Positions 1 through 9,023 of a DNA stretch of 12,879 bases are shown piece after piece. The notes below the pieces were generated by a model. The model was not told where the DNA came from and searched no databases. It worked only from the letters and a program-made list of their open reading frames with translations. Source of the DNA: Oscillospiraceae bacterium. Its GTDB lineage: Bacteria; Bacillota; Clostridia; Oscillospirales; Oscillospiraceae. The stretch is from positions 1 through 12,879 of the forward strand of contig JAFXBH010000204.1 of the NCBI GenBank assembly GCA_017521875.1, written 5' to 3'. A program made the translations under genes and the position numbers. Positions within the stretch are counted from its first letter, which is position 1. Each line of letters opens with the position of its first letter.

Positions 1-561
1 AAAAGCTGCTTTGACGGGGAACTGCTGCTGTTTCATAAGGAAATTTCCTTTGAAAAATTGGCGATGACCCTTGTGGCCGGCGGCATTGTGCCGTTTCTGC
101 TCAGCGCTCTGGTGCGAATTCATAATCAGGATTATGGTCGGGTGCTGATCCTGCTGCCCTTCGTAGTTGCCTTTCTGTCGGATACCGGCGCTTACTTTAC
201 AGGTCGCGCCTTTGGCAAGCATAAACTGGCCCCCGTCATCAGCCCCAATAAAACTGTAGAGGGTATGATTGGCGGTTTGCTGGGAGCGGTTGTCGGTGTT
301 GCGATATTCTGTGTGGTGGTTCGCTATGGACTGAAAATGGAAGTGCGGTACTGGTGTGTGCCTATTTACGGCATTTTGGGAAGCCTGGGGGCTGTGTTTG
401 GGGACTTGTGCTTCTCTGCTGTAAAGCGGCAGACAGGTATTAAAGATTACGGCAACCTGATTCCCGGCCATGGTGGTGTGCTGGATCGGTTTGACTCTAT
501 GGTTGTAGTGGCTCCGTTGATGGAACTGCTTATGCTTTATATACCGATGGTGGTGAAATAA
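1..561 (+). CDS. cdsA: Phosphatidate cytidylyltransferase (CDP-diacylglycerol synthase), 3' part
   Basis: This enzyme makes CDP-diacylglycerol from CTP and phosphatidic acid in the cytoplasmic membrane, the branch point to the anionic phospholipids. Frame 1 is open from the first base, so the gene starts upstream; 186 residues are visible against a usual length of about 260-285. The TTG at 58 is an internal codon, not a start. The CdsA family signature lies at visible residues 139-165: S139, K142-R143, K148-D149, the P-G-H-G-G segment with H157, then D162-R163 and D165. The rest is a string of hydrophobic membrane segments, for example visible residues 25-37, 47-55, 81-97 and 118-132. The TAA is followed directly by the dxr ATG with no spacer, so the two are in one operon. 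In related bacteria frr and uppS usually lie just upstream, but that region is outside the window. The identification is firm; only the N-terminus is missing. Confidence 0.96.
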   Translation, partial: KSCFDGELLLFHKEISFEKLAMTLVAGGIVPFLLSALVRIHNQDYGRVLILLPFVVAFLSDTGAYFTGRAFGKHKLAPVISPNKTVEGMIGGLLGAVVGVAIFCVVVRYGLKMEVRYWCVPIYGILGSLGAVFGDLCFSAVKRQTGIKDYGNLIPGHGGVLDRFDSMVVVAPLMELLMLYIPMVVK

Positions 562-1710
562 ATGGTTCAGTGTGTAAGTATTCTGGGTTCTACCGGCTCC
601 ATTGGCCGGCAGACACTGGATATTGTAGATAATTTGCAAATTCCCGTGGCAGCGCTGACTGCCGGCACAAACGCAGAACGAATGGCGCAGCAGTGCCGGA
701 AATACAGACCCCGTTTGGCAGTGATGGCAACGGAGGATGCCGCGGAGAAACTGCGAAATGCAATCTCCGATCTGCCCACCAAAGTTTTATGGGGTGAGGA
801 AGGTTTGATTGCAGCCGCCACCGTACAGGAAGCGGATTGCGTAATCACCGCGGTGATGGGTATGGTAGGCTTGAAGCCCACCCTTGCTGCCATTGCTGCG
901 GGCAAACGCATCGGCCTTGCCAATAAAGAGACATTGGTTTGCGCCGGTGAATTGGTTATGGCTGCAGTGAAGCGCCATAATGTGGAGATGATTCCCGTAG
1001 ATTCAGAGCATTCTGCCATTTTTCAGTGTCTGATGGGGAATTCCCGGAAACGGGAGATTAAGAGGATTGTTCTGACTTGTTCCGGCGGTCCTTTCTTTGG
1101 TATGACCCCGGAGCAACTGCAGACCGTTACCAAGGCAGATGCCCTCCGCCACCCCAACTGGAAAATGGGTCCGAAAATCACCATCGACTGTGCCACCCTT
1201 ATGAATAAGGGTCTGGAAGTGATCGAGGCTATGCGGCTGTATGACCTGCCGCTGGAGCAGGTGGATGTGGTGATTCACCGGCAGAGCATTGTCCACTCTA
1301 TGGTGGAATTTGTGGATGGCGCTGTGATGGCGCAACTGGGCAGTCCTGATATGCGTCTGCCTATCCAATTGGCAATGACATATCCTGAACGGATGGAATG
1401 CCCGGTAGAGGGACTGGATCTGCTTACCTGTGGTAGTTTAACCTTTGCAGAGCCGGATATGGAGGCCTTTCCTTGCCTGGCGCTGGCCAGAAAATGCGCA
1501 AAACTGGGCGGCACTGCCTGCGCAGCAATGAATGGTGCCAATGAAGAGGCAGTTGCCAGGTATCTGGACGATCAAATCGGTTTTTACGATATTTATCGTC
1601 TTGTCTCCAATGCGGTGGATGCAGTACCCTTGATCACCGAACCAACATTGGAAGAAATCTTGGAAGCAGACCGATTGGCCCGTCAGGCCGTCCGGGAGAT
1701 GCTTCCGTAA
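562..1710 (+). CDS. dxr: 1-deoxy-D-xylulose 5-phosphate reductoisomerase
   Basis: This cytosolic enzyme (DXR/IspC) converts 1-deoxyxylulose 5-phosphate to 2-C-methylerythritol 4-phosphate with NADPH, the first committed step of the MEP isoprenoid pathway. The 382-aa length is normal (about 380-400). The NADPH-binding GSTGSIG motif is at residues 9-15. The metal-binding acidic residues appear as D147 and E149 in VDSEH and as E219 in NKGLE. The mobile active-site loop HPNWKMG is at residues 197-203. The C-terminal helical domain contains the expected AAMNGANEEAV at about 321-331. The ATG directly abuts the cdsA stop codon. A weak GGTGA element at 552-556, inside cdsA, is its likely ribosome binding site, so translation is probably coupled. 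ispG, a later enzyme of the same pathway, lies two genes downstream. This enzyme family is the target of fosmidomycin. No anomalies were seen. Confidence 0.98.
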   Translation: MVQCVSILGSTGSIGRQTLDIVDNLQIPVAALTAGTNAERMAQQCRKYRPRLAVMATEDAAEKLRNAISDLPTKVLWGEEGLIAAATVQEADCVITAVMGMVGLKPTLAAIAAGKRIGLANKETLVCAGELVMAAVKRHNVEMIPVDSEHSAIFQCLMGNSRKREIKRIVLTCSGGPFFGMTPEQLQTVTKADALRHPNWKMGPKITIDCATLMNKGLEVIEAMRLYDLPLEQVDVVIHRQSIVHSMVEFVDGAVMAQLGSPDMRLPIQLAMTYPERMECPVEGLDLLTCGSLTFAEPDMEAFPCLALARKCAKLGGTACAAMNGANEEAVARYLDDQIGFYDIYRLVSNAVDAVPLITEPTLEEILEADRLARQAVREMLP

Positions 1711-1723
1711 AACGAGGATTTTT

Positions 1724-2785
1724 ATGACAATTATTTTTGGAATTTTACTTTTTAGTTTTTTGATTTTTATCCACGAACTGGGACACTTTCTGGCTGCAAA
1801 AGCCTCCGGTGTCCGGGTCAATGAGTTTGCAATGTTTATGGGTCCTGCCATTATTAAGAAGCAGGTGGGAGAAACGCTGTATTCTCTGAGGTGCATTCCC
1901 ATTGGCGGATACTGCGCGATGGAAGGGGAGAACGAGGACACGGATGATCCTCATTCCTTCCAAAAAGCAGCCTGGTGGAAACGGCTTGTTATTTTGGTTG
2001 CCGGTTCTTTTATGAATCTGCTCACCGGCGTGGTGATTTTTGCCATACTGATCCTGCCTGCCAAACAGATCGTAGAGCCTGCGATGGTGGAATTTCAGGA
2101 TTGCTGCATCTTCTGCCATCAGGATGGCCTGCAGGTAGGGGACGTGGTGGTGGAATTGGATGGAGAGAAGATCTACACCAATCCCAATATCTCCACCATT
2201 TTGACCCTGAATCCCAAAGTGGAACACGATATCACCGTTCTTCGTGACGGAAAGAAAATAACATTTGAAAATCTGGAAATGGCCCATACCCATACAGACG
2301 AAAATGGCCAGGAGTATTTGCACTACGGATTTTCCTACGGACAGGCAAAAGATGTGAACTTTCTCGGAAAACTGGATTATGTCCGTAGAATCACCTTCGA
2401 CAATGTTAGAAGTGTCCGGTTAAGCCTGCAAATGCTGCTGTCCGGCCAGGCCGGCCTGTCGGATATGACCGGTCCTGTGGGAATCGTACAGATTATGAAT
2501 GATTCTGCGCAGCAGGCGGAGAGCCGTAATGAGGCGTTCCAAAATATGCTGTATATCGGCGGATTTTTGGCTATTAACCTTGCCATTATGAATATGTTGC
2601 CCATTCCTGCTCTGGATGGCGGCCGTGTGGTAGGGTTGCTGTTGACGGTGGCCATTGAGAAGATCACCCGCAAGAAACTGGATGCCAAATACGAAGGCTA
2701 TATCCACGGAATCGGTATGGTTTTGCTGCTGATTCTTATGGCGGTGATCCTGTTCAAGGATGTATTTATGATTTTTAAGAGGTAA
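1724..2785 (+). CDS. rseP: Site-2 intramembrane zinc metalloprotease, RseP/RasP family
   Basis: A multipass membrane protease (M50 family) that in relatives cuts anti-sigma factors and remnant signal peptides within the membrane. The HExxH zinc site is H17-E18-L19-G20-H21 in the first membrane helix. The second conserved site, N290-M-L-P-I-P-A-L-D298-G-G, lies in the third and carries the aspartate ligand D298. Further membrane segments are at about 88-112 and 327-348. Between them, residues about 118-180 form a PDZ-like domain (GLQVGDVVVELDG at 135-147), expected to face outwards. The length of 353 aa is usual for Firmicutes. An unusual C127-C128-x-x-C131 precedes the PDZ GL..GD motif. The start ATG is preceded by GAGG at 1714-1717 and lies 13 bases after the dxr stop. 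Its stop codon overlaps the ispG ribosome binding site. No anti-sigma factor gene is present in the window, so the substrate is unknown. Confidence 0.95.
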   Translation: MTIIFGILLFSFLIFIHELGHFLAAKASGVRVNEFAMFMGPAIIKKQVGETLYSLRCIPIGGYCAMEGENEDTDDPHSFQKAAWWKRLVILVAGSFMNLLTGVVIFAILILPAKQIVEPAMVEFQDCCIFCHQDGLQVGDVVVELDGEKIYTNPNISTILTLNPKVEHDITVLRDGKKITFENLEMAHTHTDENGQEYLHYGFSYGQAKDVNFLGKLDYVRRITFDNVRSVRLSLQMLLSGQAGLSDMTGPVGIVQIMNDSAQQAESRNEAFQNMLYIGGFLAINLAIMNMLPIPALDGGRVVGLLLTVAIEKITRKKLDAKYEGYIHGIGMVLLLILMAVILFKDVFMIFKR

Positions 2786-2790
2786 CTTTT

Positions 2791-3828
2791 ATGGTTAGAC
2801 AGATCAAGGTCGGCGGTATTCCCATTGGCGGTGGCGCTCCGGTGGTCATTCAGTCTATGCTCAATACCAAAACCACCGATGTGGAGGGGTCTTTGGCCCA
2901 ATTACGGAAACTTGCCGCAGCAGGATGTCAAATTGCCCGACTGGCAGTTCCGGATAAGAATGCAGCGGCCGCTTTTGGTCAGATCTGTCAGGCATCGCCC
3001 CTGCCTTTGGTGGCAGATATCCATTTTGACTATAAACTTGCTCTGCTGGCGGCGGAGGGTGGTGCGTCTAAAATTCGCATCAACCCCGGCAACATCGGTG
3101 GGGAAGCCAATGTCCAGGCGGTAGTTGCTGCCTGTAAGGAAAAAAATATCCCTATTCGCATCGGCGTCAATGGTGGCAGTCTGGATAAGAAACTGCTGGA
3201 GAAATATGGTCACCCCACCGCAGAAGCGCTGGTAGAAAGCGCCTTTCAGCACTTGGAATTGCTGGAAAAGTATGGTTTCTATGACACCTGCGTGTCTATG
3301 AAATCTTCCAATGTGCCGACCATGGTAGAAGCAGCACGATTGTTCCGCAGCAAATGTGATTACCCCATTCATATCGGTGTGACAGAGACCGGCCCGGTGC
3401 GTATGGGCCTTATGAAATCGGCAATGGGTATTGGCGCGTTGCTTCTGGACGGCATCGGCGATACCATTCGCGTCAGCCTGACCGACGATCCGGTGGAGGA
3501 GGTATACGCAGCCAAGGACATTTTAAAGGCTGCCGGCCTGCGGAAAGAGGGCGTGAATATCATTTCCTGTCCCACCTGCGGCCGTACGCAAATCGACCTG
3601 ATTGGCTTGGTTAATCAGGTTGATGCAGCATTGAAAGATTGCCCAAAACCCATTACTGTGGCGGTCATGGGCTGCGTGGTAAATGGCCCGGGAGAGGCCC
3701 GGGAAGCGGATATCGGAATTGCCGGCGGCGATGGCTGTGGGCTTCTGTTCGAAAAGGGACAACAGATTTGCAAATTGCCTTATGAAGAACTGCTGCCGGC
3801 ACTGTTAGAGAGAATTGAAAGTTTGTAA
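2791..3828 (+). CDS. ispG: 4-hydroxy-3-methylbut-2-en-1-yl diphosphate synthase (IspG/GcpE)
   Basis: This enzyme reductively converts methylerythritol cyclodiphosphate to HMBPP, the penultimate step of the MEP isoprenoid pathway, using a [4Fe-4S] cluster fed by flavodoxin or ferredoxin. The three cluster cysteines are visible: C260 and C263 in CPTCGR, and C295 in GCVVNGPGE. The last motif also holds the conserved E302. The 32-residue spacing from the second to the third cysteine matches the family as I recall it from the E. coli enzyme. The N-terminal TIM barrel opens with VVIQSMLNTKT and contains RINPGNIG near 94-101. The 345-aa length fits the short two-domain bacterial form. The ATG at 2791 is served by AAGAGGT at 2777-2783, which overlaps the rseP stop codon. 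With dxr in the same operon, two MEP enzymes are expressed together. The identification is firm. Confidence 0.98.
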   Translation: MVRQIKVGGIPIGGGAPVVIQSMLNTKTTDVEGSLAQLRKLAAAGCQIARLAVPDKNAAAAFGQICQASPLPLVADIHFDYKLALLAAEGGASKIRINPGNIGGEANVQAVVAACKEKNIPIRIGVNGGSLDKKLLEKYGHPTAEALVESAFQHLELLEKYGFYDTCVSMKSSNVPTMVEAARLFRSKCDYPIHIGVTETGPVRMGLMKSAMGIGALLLDGIGDTIRVSLTDDPVEEVYAAKDILKAAGLRKEGVNIISCPTCGRTQIDLIGLVNQVDAALKDCPKPITVAVMGCVVNGPGEAREADIGIAGGDGCGLLFEKGQQICKLPYEELLPALLERIESL

Positions 3829-3837
3829 GAGGATACT

Positions 3838-6800
3838 ATGAATAAGCAAATACCGTTGCTGAATATGTTTCCGGACTATGTGCCGCCTGAAGCCTTGCAA
3901 GAGGCCGTTTCTCAGGCGGCCATTGTTGCTGCGGATATTAATCCGGTAACCCGGTCTGTGGTTGTGACGGTCTATATGAAAACCTATCTTCCCACAAAGG
4001 ATTTGGACGAAATTCAAAAGGGGATCGCTCTGATTTATGGGTTGGATCACTTGCGAATGATTGCCAACTACCCGGCAGATCAACTTGCTAAAATAGAACC
4101 CCAGGAATTGCTGGATCTGTTTACATCCCGGAATTCTATGTGTCGGGGTATTTTGGCCGGCGCCCAGTGGGAATGGGAAGAACATACTCTGCATATCCGG
4201 TTGAGAGCCAACGGTAAAGATGTATTGCAGGAAGTGATTCCCAGCGTTATACAAGATCTGCAAGACCGGTTTGATACCCAGGTTTCTGTTGTTGTCCACG
4301 GCGGACAGAAACTGGAAGGAGAGGCGCTGTTCCAGGCTATGGAGCAAATGCGCGACAGTATGCTGACAGAACTTCCCAAGGTTCAGATATCTGAGAAAAA
4401 GTCCCAAGAACAGGACAATCCTGCCATCTTCGGCAAACCCTTTAAGGCAAAACCTGTTTCCATGCAGGAACTGAATCTGGATATGGGTAGCGTGGTGGTG
4501 GAAGGCCGTGTGTTCAGTGTAGAGCATCGAGAACTGAAGAAACGGAACGCCTGGGTCATTAATTTTGATATGACCGACCATCACGGCTCTGTTCGTGTGA
4601 ACCGTTTTATGGAGAACAGCGAAGCCAAGCCGATTCTGGAGAAGGTCAAGGTGGGTTCTGTGCTGAAAGTCCAGGGACGGTTGCAGATCAACCAATTTGA
4701 TAATGAAATGATTCTGAAACCCAACGCCATTATGCCCGGTGCGATGGAAAGCAGAAAGGACTTGGCGGCGGGGGAGAAGCGAGTAGAATTGCATTTGCAT
4801 ACGGCAATGTCCAATATGGACGCCCTAACCAATACGGATGCCGCCATTCGGCAGGCAGCCGCCTGGGGACATAAGGCCATTGCTATTACCGATCACGGTT
4901 GTTGCCAATCCTTTACCGATGCCTTCCATACAGTGGAGGATTGGAAAAAGCCTCCCATCGTTGCAGGAACCGATCAGAAAATCAAGATTCTCTATGGCTG
5001 TGAAGGATATTATGTAAACGATGTAGATGATCGTATTGTAGTTCATGGTAGCAGGGATATGTCTTTTGACGAAGCCTATGTGGCCTTTGATTTAGAGACT
5101 ACCGGCCTGTCCTCCCGACAGGATAAGATCATTGAGATTGGCGCTGTTTTGATGCAGAATGGTCAGGAAATTGACCGTTTCCAAACTTTTGTGGATCCGG
5201 AAATGAAACTCTCCAAGGAGACGGTAGACCTGACAGGTATTACCGACAGTATGCTCCGCGGCGCACCAAAATTGAAAGATATTTTCCCCCAATTTTTGGA
5301 ATTTGTGGGAGACCGGGTACTGGTGGCCCATAATGCAGATTTTGATACAGGATTTATCCGCGCCGCCTGCGAACGCTTGGGATATCCTTATAATTTCACC
5401 TCTGCAGATACCCTGGTGCTGTCCCAAAATCTTTTGCAACACCTAAATAAATTTAAGTTGGATGTGGTGGCAAATGCCCTGAGTCTGCCGGAATTTAATC
5501 ATCACCGGGCTGCAGACGATTCTGTGACCTGCGGCCTGATTATGGCCAATTTAATGAAGAAATTGCAGGAAATGGGAGTCCATTCCTTGCAGCAGATCAA
5601 TGCGGCTATGGAGGGTCTCCGTTCCAAGACCCAGATCGGCAACCGCCACGCCCGGCATATCATTTTATTTGCCAAGAATCAGATGGGCCTGCGGAACCTG
5701 TACCAGTTGGTCAGTCTATCCAATCTGGAGTATTTCAAACGCCAACCCCGTATGCCAAAATCGGAGATTATCCGCCTGCGGGAGGGTCTGATCATTGGCT
5801 CGGCCTGTGAAGCGGGCGAATTGTTCCAGGCAGTGATTGACGGAAAGAGTGAGGACGAGCTGAAGCGTATCGCCTCTTTCTACGACTTTTTGGAAATTCA
5901 GCCCATCAGCAACAACGCATTTATGCTGGAACGGGGTATTGTCAAAGATCAGGAAGAACTGCGGCAATTTAACCGCACCATTGTCCGTTTGGGTGAACTG
6001 CTGGGCAAACCGGTAGTTGCTACCGGCGATGTTCACTTCCTGAATCCTGAAGACGAGATTTTCCGCCATATTTTGTTGGCTACCAAGGGTTTTGATGACT
6101 GCGACAGACCCAACCCCCTGTACTTCCGTACCACGGAAGAAATGCTCCGGGAGTTTGCTTATTTGGGCGAGGAAAAGGCCTACGAAGTGGTGGTCACGAA
6201 CCCTAACCTGATTGCGGATATGTGCGATACGGTACGGCCTGTACCTAAGAACCTGTTTGCCCCCAAGATTGAAAATTCGGTGGAAGACCTGAAGGCCTTG
6301 GTCTACGGTAAGATGCACCGGCTCTATGGGGACAACCCTCCGGAACTGATTACCAAGCGTGTGGAAACGGAACTCAATGACATCATTTCCTGCCACTACG
6401 ATGTGATCTATATGTCGGCACAGAAATTGGTGCAGAACTCTTTGGAAAACGGCTACCTGGTTGGCTCCCGTGGATCTGTGGGCTCGTCCATCGTGGCGTT
6501 TATGTCCGGCATTACGGAAGTAAACTCCTTCCCGCCTCACTACCGCTGCCCCAATCCGGAATGTAAGTATACTACCTTCGATGTACCCAAAGGCTTTGAA
6601 TGCGGCGCTGACCTTCCTGATGCGCTGTGTCCCAAGTGCGGTACGCCCTATGCCAAGGAGGGCTTCAACATTCCTTTCGAAACATTCCTTGGATTTGGTG
6701 GCGATAAAGTACCGGATATTGACCTGAATTTCTCCGGTGAATACCAGGCCAATGCCCACGCATATTGTACGGAAATGTTCGGGAAATCCCATGTTTTCCG

Positions 6801-8148
6801 GGCAGGTACTGTGGGTACGGTGGCGGAAAAGACCGCTTTCGGCTATGTAAAAAAATACCTGTCCGAGCGGGGACAGGTGAAAAGCGCATCCGAAGTCAAT
6901 CGGCTTGCTGCCGGCTGCGTAGGCGTACGCCGTACTACCGGTCAGCACCCCGGTGGTCTGGTGGTAATTCCGCAGGAGAATGAAATATGGGATTTCTGCC
7001 CGGTACAACATCCGGCAGACGACCCTACCGCGGAGCAAATTACCACCCATTTTGAATACCACGCAATGGAAGAAAACCTGCTGAAACTGGATATGCTGGG
7101 TCACGATGACCCCACGATGATCCGTATGATGGAGGATATGACCGGCGTGGATGCCAAAACCATTCCCCTGGACGATAAGGACACCATGTCCCTGTTCACA
7201 TCGTCCAAGATATTGGGATATGAAAATGATCCCATTCTGGGTCCCACAGGTGCGGTAGCCGTACCGGAATTCAACACTCGATTCACCCGAGGGGTGTTGT
7301 TGGATACCAAACCCACTATGTTTGACTTCCTTGTGCGGATTTCCGGCTATACCCACGGTACAGATGTGTGGCTGGGTAACGCCAAAGATCTGATCGTCTC
7401 CGGAACGGCTCGTGTCGACCAGACTATCGGCTGTCGAGATGACATTATGCTCTACCTGATCTCTTGCGGTCTCCCGGAAAAACGGGCATTTAAGATTATG
7501 GAATCTGTCCGAAAGGGCAGAGGACTGCCGGATGGGGCGGAGGAAGAAATGCGTGCTGCTGGCGTGCCGGATTGGTACATTGGATCCTGTAAGAAGATCA
7601 AGTATCTGTTCCCCAAGGCCCACGCGGTGGCCTATGTTATGATGGCTTTCCGCATCGCCTGGTTTAAGGTGAATCACCCCCTGGCGTTCTATGCGGCTTA
7701 TTTCTACCGCCGTAGCCAAAAGGGTGGTTTTGACGCGGTGATGATGACCGGAGGTAAGGATGTGGTTGAGGCCAATATCAAGGCCATCGAATCCAATGAG
7801 GATGCCACCGCCAAGGATGAAGATCTGCTGACCACGCTGGAGGTGGCATACGAATTCTATCTCCGGGGATTTGAATTCGCTCCCATCAGCCTGTATGAAA
7901 GTCATGCCACCAAATTCCTGATCAAAGACGGCAAACTGCTGCCGCCCTTTGTGGCAGTCAATGGCTTGGGTGAAACTGCGGCCTGGGATTTGATGAACGG
8001 CAGAGAGGGAAGAACTTTCCTGTCCATCGAGGAGGTTGCTGCAGCCTGTCCCAAGGTGTCCAAAACCCATATTCAAATGCTGAAAGAGGCAGGTGCATTC
8101 GGTGATCTGCCGGAAACCAGCCAAGTGAATCTGTTTGATACATTCTAG
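3838..8148 (+). CDS. polC: DNA polymerase III alpha subunit, Gram-positive PolC type
   Basis: The main replicative DNA polymerase of low-GC Gram-positives, with built-in 3'-5' proofreading. At 1436 aa it is full length. Visible domains in order: an N-terminal region (about 1-205); an OB-fold (about 210-305); the first PHP segment with H319-L-H321 and D352-H353; an inserted DEDD exonuclease with D418/E420 (FDLETTGL), D503 (HNADFD) and H556..D561 (HHRAADD); the second PHP part with [10 protein letters not shown]; then the C-family polymerase core. The core has GSRGSVGSS at 876-884, PDIDLNFSG with catalytic D960 and D962, and a third aspartate D1085 in LDMLGHDD. A PolC-type zinc-binding module lies between them (C904, C909, C922, C931, C934). 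The protein ends in Q1429-V-N-L-F1433, a sliding-clamp-binding pentapeptide. The start ATG follows AAGAGGAT at 3827-3834, which overlaps the ispG stop. The exonuclease inside the PHP domain separates it from DnaE. No defects were seen. Confidence 0.99.
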   Translation: MNKQIPLLNMFPDYVPPEALQEAVSQAAIVAADINPVTRSVVVTVYMKTYLPTKDLDEIQKGIALIYGLDHLRMIANYPADQLAKIEPQELLDLFTSRNSMCRGILAGAQWEWEEHTLHIRLRANGKDVLQEVIPSVIQDLQDRFDTQVSVVVHGGQKLEGEALFQAMEQMRDSMLTELPKVQISEKKSQEQDNPAIFGKPFKAKPVSMQELNLDMGSVVVEGRVFSVEHRELKKRNAWVINFDMTDHHGSVRVNRFMENSEAKPILEKVKVGSVLKVQGRLQINQFDNEMILKPNAIMPGAMESRKDLAAGEKRVELHLHTAMSNMDALTNTDAAIRQAAAWGHKAIAITDHGCCQSFTDAFHTVEDWKKPPIVAGTDQKIKILYGCEGYYVNDVDDRIVVHGSRDMSFDEAYVAFDLETTGLSSRQDKIIEIGAVLMQNGQEIDRFQTFVDPEMKLSKETVDLTGITDSMLRGAPKLKDIFPQFLEFVGDRVLVAHNADFDTGFIRAACERLGYPYNFTSADTLVLSQNLLQHLNKFKLDVVANALSLPEFNHHRAADDSVTCGLIMANLMKKLQEMGVHSLQQINAAMEGLRSKTQIGNRHARHIILFAKNQMGLRNLYQLVSLSNLEYFKRQPRMPKSEIIRLREGLIIGSACEAGELFQAVIDGKSEDELKRIASFYDFLEIQPISNNAFMLERGIVKDQEELRQFNRTIVRLGELLGKPVVATGDVHFLNPEDEIFRHILLATKGFDDCDRPNPLYFRTTEEMLREFAYLGEEKAYEVVVTNPNLIADMCDTVRPVPKNLFAPKIENSVEDLKALVYGKMHRLYGDNPPELITKRVETELNDIISCHYDVIYMSAQKLVQNSLENGYLVGSRGSVGSSIVAFMSGITEVNSFPPHYRCPNPECKYTTFDVPKGFECGADLPDALCPKCGTPYAKEGFNIPFETFLGFGGDKVPDIDLNFSGEYQANAHAYCTEMFGKSHVFRAGTVGTVAEKTAFGYVKKYLSERGQVKSASEVNRLAAGCVGVRRTTGQHPGGLVVIPQENEIWDFCPVQHPADDPTAEQITTHFEYHAMEENLLKLDMLGHDDPTMIRMMEDMTGVDAKTIPLDDKDTMSLFTSSKILGYENDPILGPTGAVAVPEFNTRFTRGVLLDTKPTMFDFLVRISGYTHGTDVWLGNAKDLIVSGTARVDQTIGCRDDIMLYLISCGLPEKRAFKIMESVRKGRGLPDGAEEEMRAAGVPDWYIGSCKKIKYLFPKAHAVAYVMMAFRIAWFKVNHPLAFYAAYFYRRSQKGGFDAVMMTGGKDVVEANIKAIESNEDATAKDEDLLTTLEVAYEFYLRGFEFAPISLYESHATKFLIKDGKLLPPFVAVNGLGETAAWDLMNGREGRTFLSIEEVAAACPKVSKTHIQMLKEAGAFGDLPETSQVNLFDTF

Positions 8149-8152
8149 GAGG
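8147..8152 (+). promoter_or_regulatory. Ribosome binding site of udp overlapping the polC stop codon
   Basis: AGGAGG at 8147-8152 shares two bases with the polC TAG (8146-8148) and lies 7 bases before the udp ATG at 8160. It fixes the udp start and suggests that ribosomes finishing polC can reinitiate on udp. Confidence 0.85.
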
Positions 8153-8159
8153 TGTTTTT

Positions 8160-8924
8160 ATGCAAGACATCGGTATGCAGTTCCATATCCGCTGCAAAGA
8201 GGGAGATGTGGGAAAATACTGTTTTTTACCCGGTGATCCGGGCAGATGCGAGGCCATTGCCGCCCATTTTGACAATCCTGTCCATATTGGTATGAATCGG
8301 GAGTATAATATCTATACCGGTACACTGCTGGGAGAAAAGGTCTCTGTATGTTCTACCGGTATCGGAGGTCCGTCGGCCTCCATCGCTATGGAAGAATTGG
8401 CAGCCATCGGCGCAGATACCTTTATCCGCATTGGTACATGCGGCGGCATTGCTATGGATGTGCTTCCCGGTGATGTGGTGGTGGCCAGCGGCGCCGTACG
8501 ATTTGAACACACATCTCTGGAGTATGCACCTTTGGAGTTCCCGGCAGTTGCGGATTTTAACCTGACTGCTGCTCTGAAAGAGGCCAGTGAGGATTTGGGT
8601 TATCGTACCCATGTAGGCGTGGTTCAGTGCAAAGATTCCTTCTATGGCCAGCACGCCCCTGAGAAGAGCCCTGTGTCCTACGAACTGCTGCAAAAGTGGG
8701 AAAGTTGGAAACGACTGGGTGTCAAAGCCAGCGAAATGGAATCTGCAGCGCTCTTTGTGGTAGCGGCAGCCCTGGGTGTTCGCTGCGGCAGTTGTTTCCA
8801 CGCAGTGTGGAATCAGGAGCGGGAAAAGGCCGGCCTGTCTATGCCTATGACGGAGGATACCTCCGGTGCGATCCGTGTGGGTATCGAGGCAATGAAACGA
8901 ATCATCGCTGCTGACAAGCATTGA
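8160..8924 (+). CDS. udp: Uridine phosphorylase (nucleoside phosphorylase family)
   Basis: A cytosolic enzyme predicted to cleave uridine with phosphate to uracil and ribose 1-phosphate for nucleoside salvage. The 254-aa length is normal for the trimeric/hexameric PNP/UDP family. The signature STGIGGPS is at 65-72, followed by SIAMEEL. Phosphate-site residues are visible as GDPGR (25-29), R47 and R90 in [13 protein letters not shown] at 191-199 carries the ribose-binding glutamates. The segment [11 protein letters not shown] (123-133) closely resembles E. coli Udp as I recall it, which favours uridine over purine specificity. The base-recognition loop reads [10 protein letters not shown] (161-170) and is shorter than in E. 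coli, where a Gln and an Arg bind uracil; Q164 is kept, and K169 is the closest basic residue. It is the last gene of the operon; a terminator begins at its stop codon. Purine phosphorylase activity is the main alternative. Confidence 0.88.
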   Translation: MQDIGMQFHIRCKEGDVGKYCFLPGDPGRCEAIAAHFDNPVHIGMNREYNIYTGTLLGEKVSVCSTGIGGPSASIAMEELAAIGADTFIRIGTCGGIAMDVLPGDVVVASGAVRFEHTSLEYAPLEFPAVADFNLTAALKEASEDLGYRTHVGVVQCKDSFYGQHAPEKSPVSYELLQKWESWKRLGVKASEMESAALFVVAAALGVRCGSCFHAVWNQEREKAGLSMPMTEDTSGAIRVGIEAMKRIIAADKH

Positions 8925-8957
8925 AAGAATCGGCAGAGATTTCTGCCGATTCTTTTC
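8924..8957 (+). terminator. Rho-independent terminator of the cdsA-udp operon
   Basis: A perfect 14-bp stem pairs 8924-8937 with 8942-8955 around a 4-base GATT loop, and the distal arm runs into TTTT (8953-8956). The first base of the stem is the last base of the udp stop codon. It is the only strong hairpin plus T-run seen in the operon, so the upstream genes are probably transcribed through to here. The opposite strand also has A/T-rich flanks, but there is no gene in that direction to terminate. Confidence 0.92.
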
Positions 8958-8968
8958 GGGTAAAAATA

Positions 8969-8997
8969 TTGAAAAATTCCCCGTGAAATGCTATGAT
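8969..8997 (+). promoter_or_regulatory. Sigma-A-type promoter of the FAD dehydrogenase gene
   Basis: The -35 box TTGAAA (8969-8974) and the -10 box TATGAT (8992-8997) are separated by exactly 17 bases. TGC directly before the -10 forms an extended -10 element. It lies just after the operon terminator and 26 bases before the ATG at 9024, so the downstream gene is a separate transcription unit. Initiation is expected near 9004. Confidence 0.85.
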
Positions 8998-9023
8998 AAA
9001 GCATATCACCATGGAGGTTTATT

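Noticed and set aside
58..561. TTG at 58 as a start codon for a shorter CdsA.
   Set aside because: The same frame is open back to base 1 with membrane-protein-like sequence, and CdsA proteins are much longer than 167 residues, so the gene begins outside the window.
3805..4800. A 331-codon minus-strand open frame over the ispG-polC junction.
   Set aside because: It overlaps the start of polC completely, its composition is rich in His/Gln/Asn as in shadow frames, and no start signals are apparent.
6857..6878. A hairpin within polC (CTGTCC pairing with GGACAG).
   Set aside because: The stem is short, lies in coding sequence for a conserved region and is not followed by a T-run, so it is unlikely to be a terminator or regulatory element.
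5716..8124. An 802-codon open frame on the minus strand, antisense to polC.
   Set aside because: It lies wholly within a clearly functional polC with all catalytic motifs, shows no recognisable domain, and has no ribosome binding site or promoter that I can see. Long antisense frames arise readily opposite genes with biased codon use.
8988..9008. Short inverted repeats (ATGCT/AGCAT and TGATA/TATCA) overlapping the -10 of the FAD gene promoter, a possible operator.
   Set aside because: The arms are only 5 bp in an A/T-rich promoter where such repeats arise by chance, and no second copy occurs elsewhere in the window.
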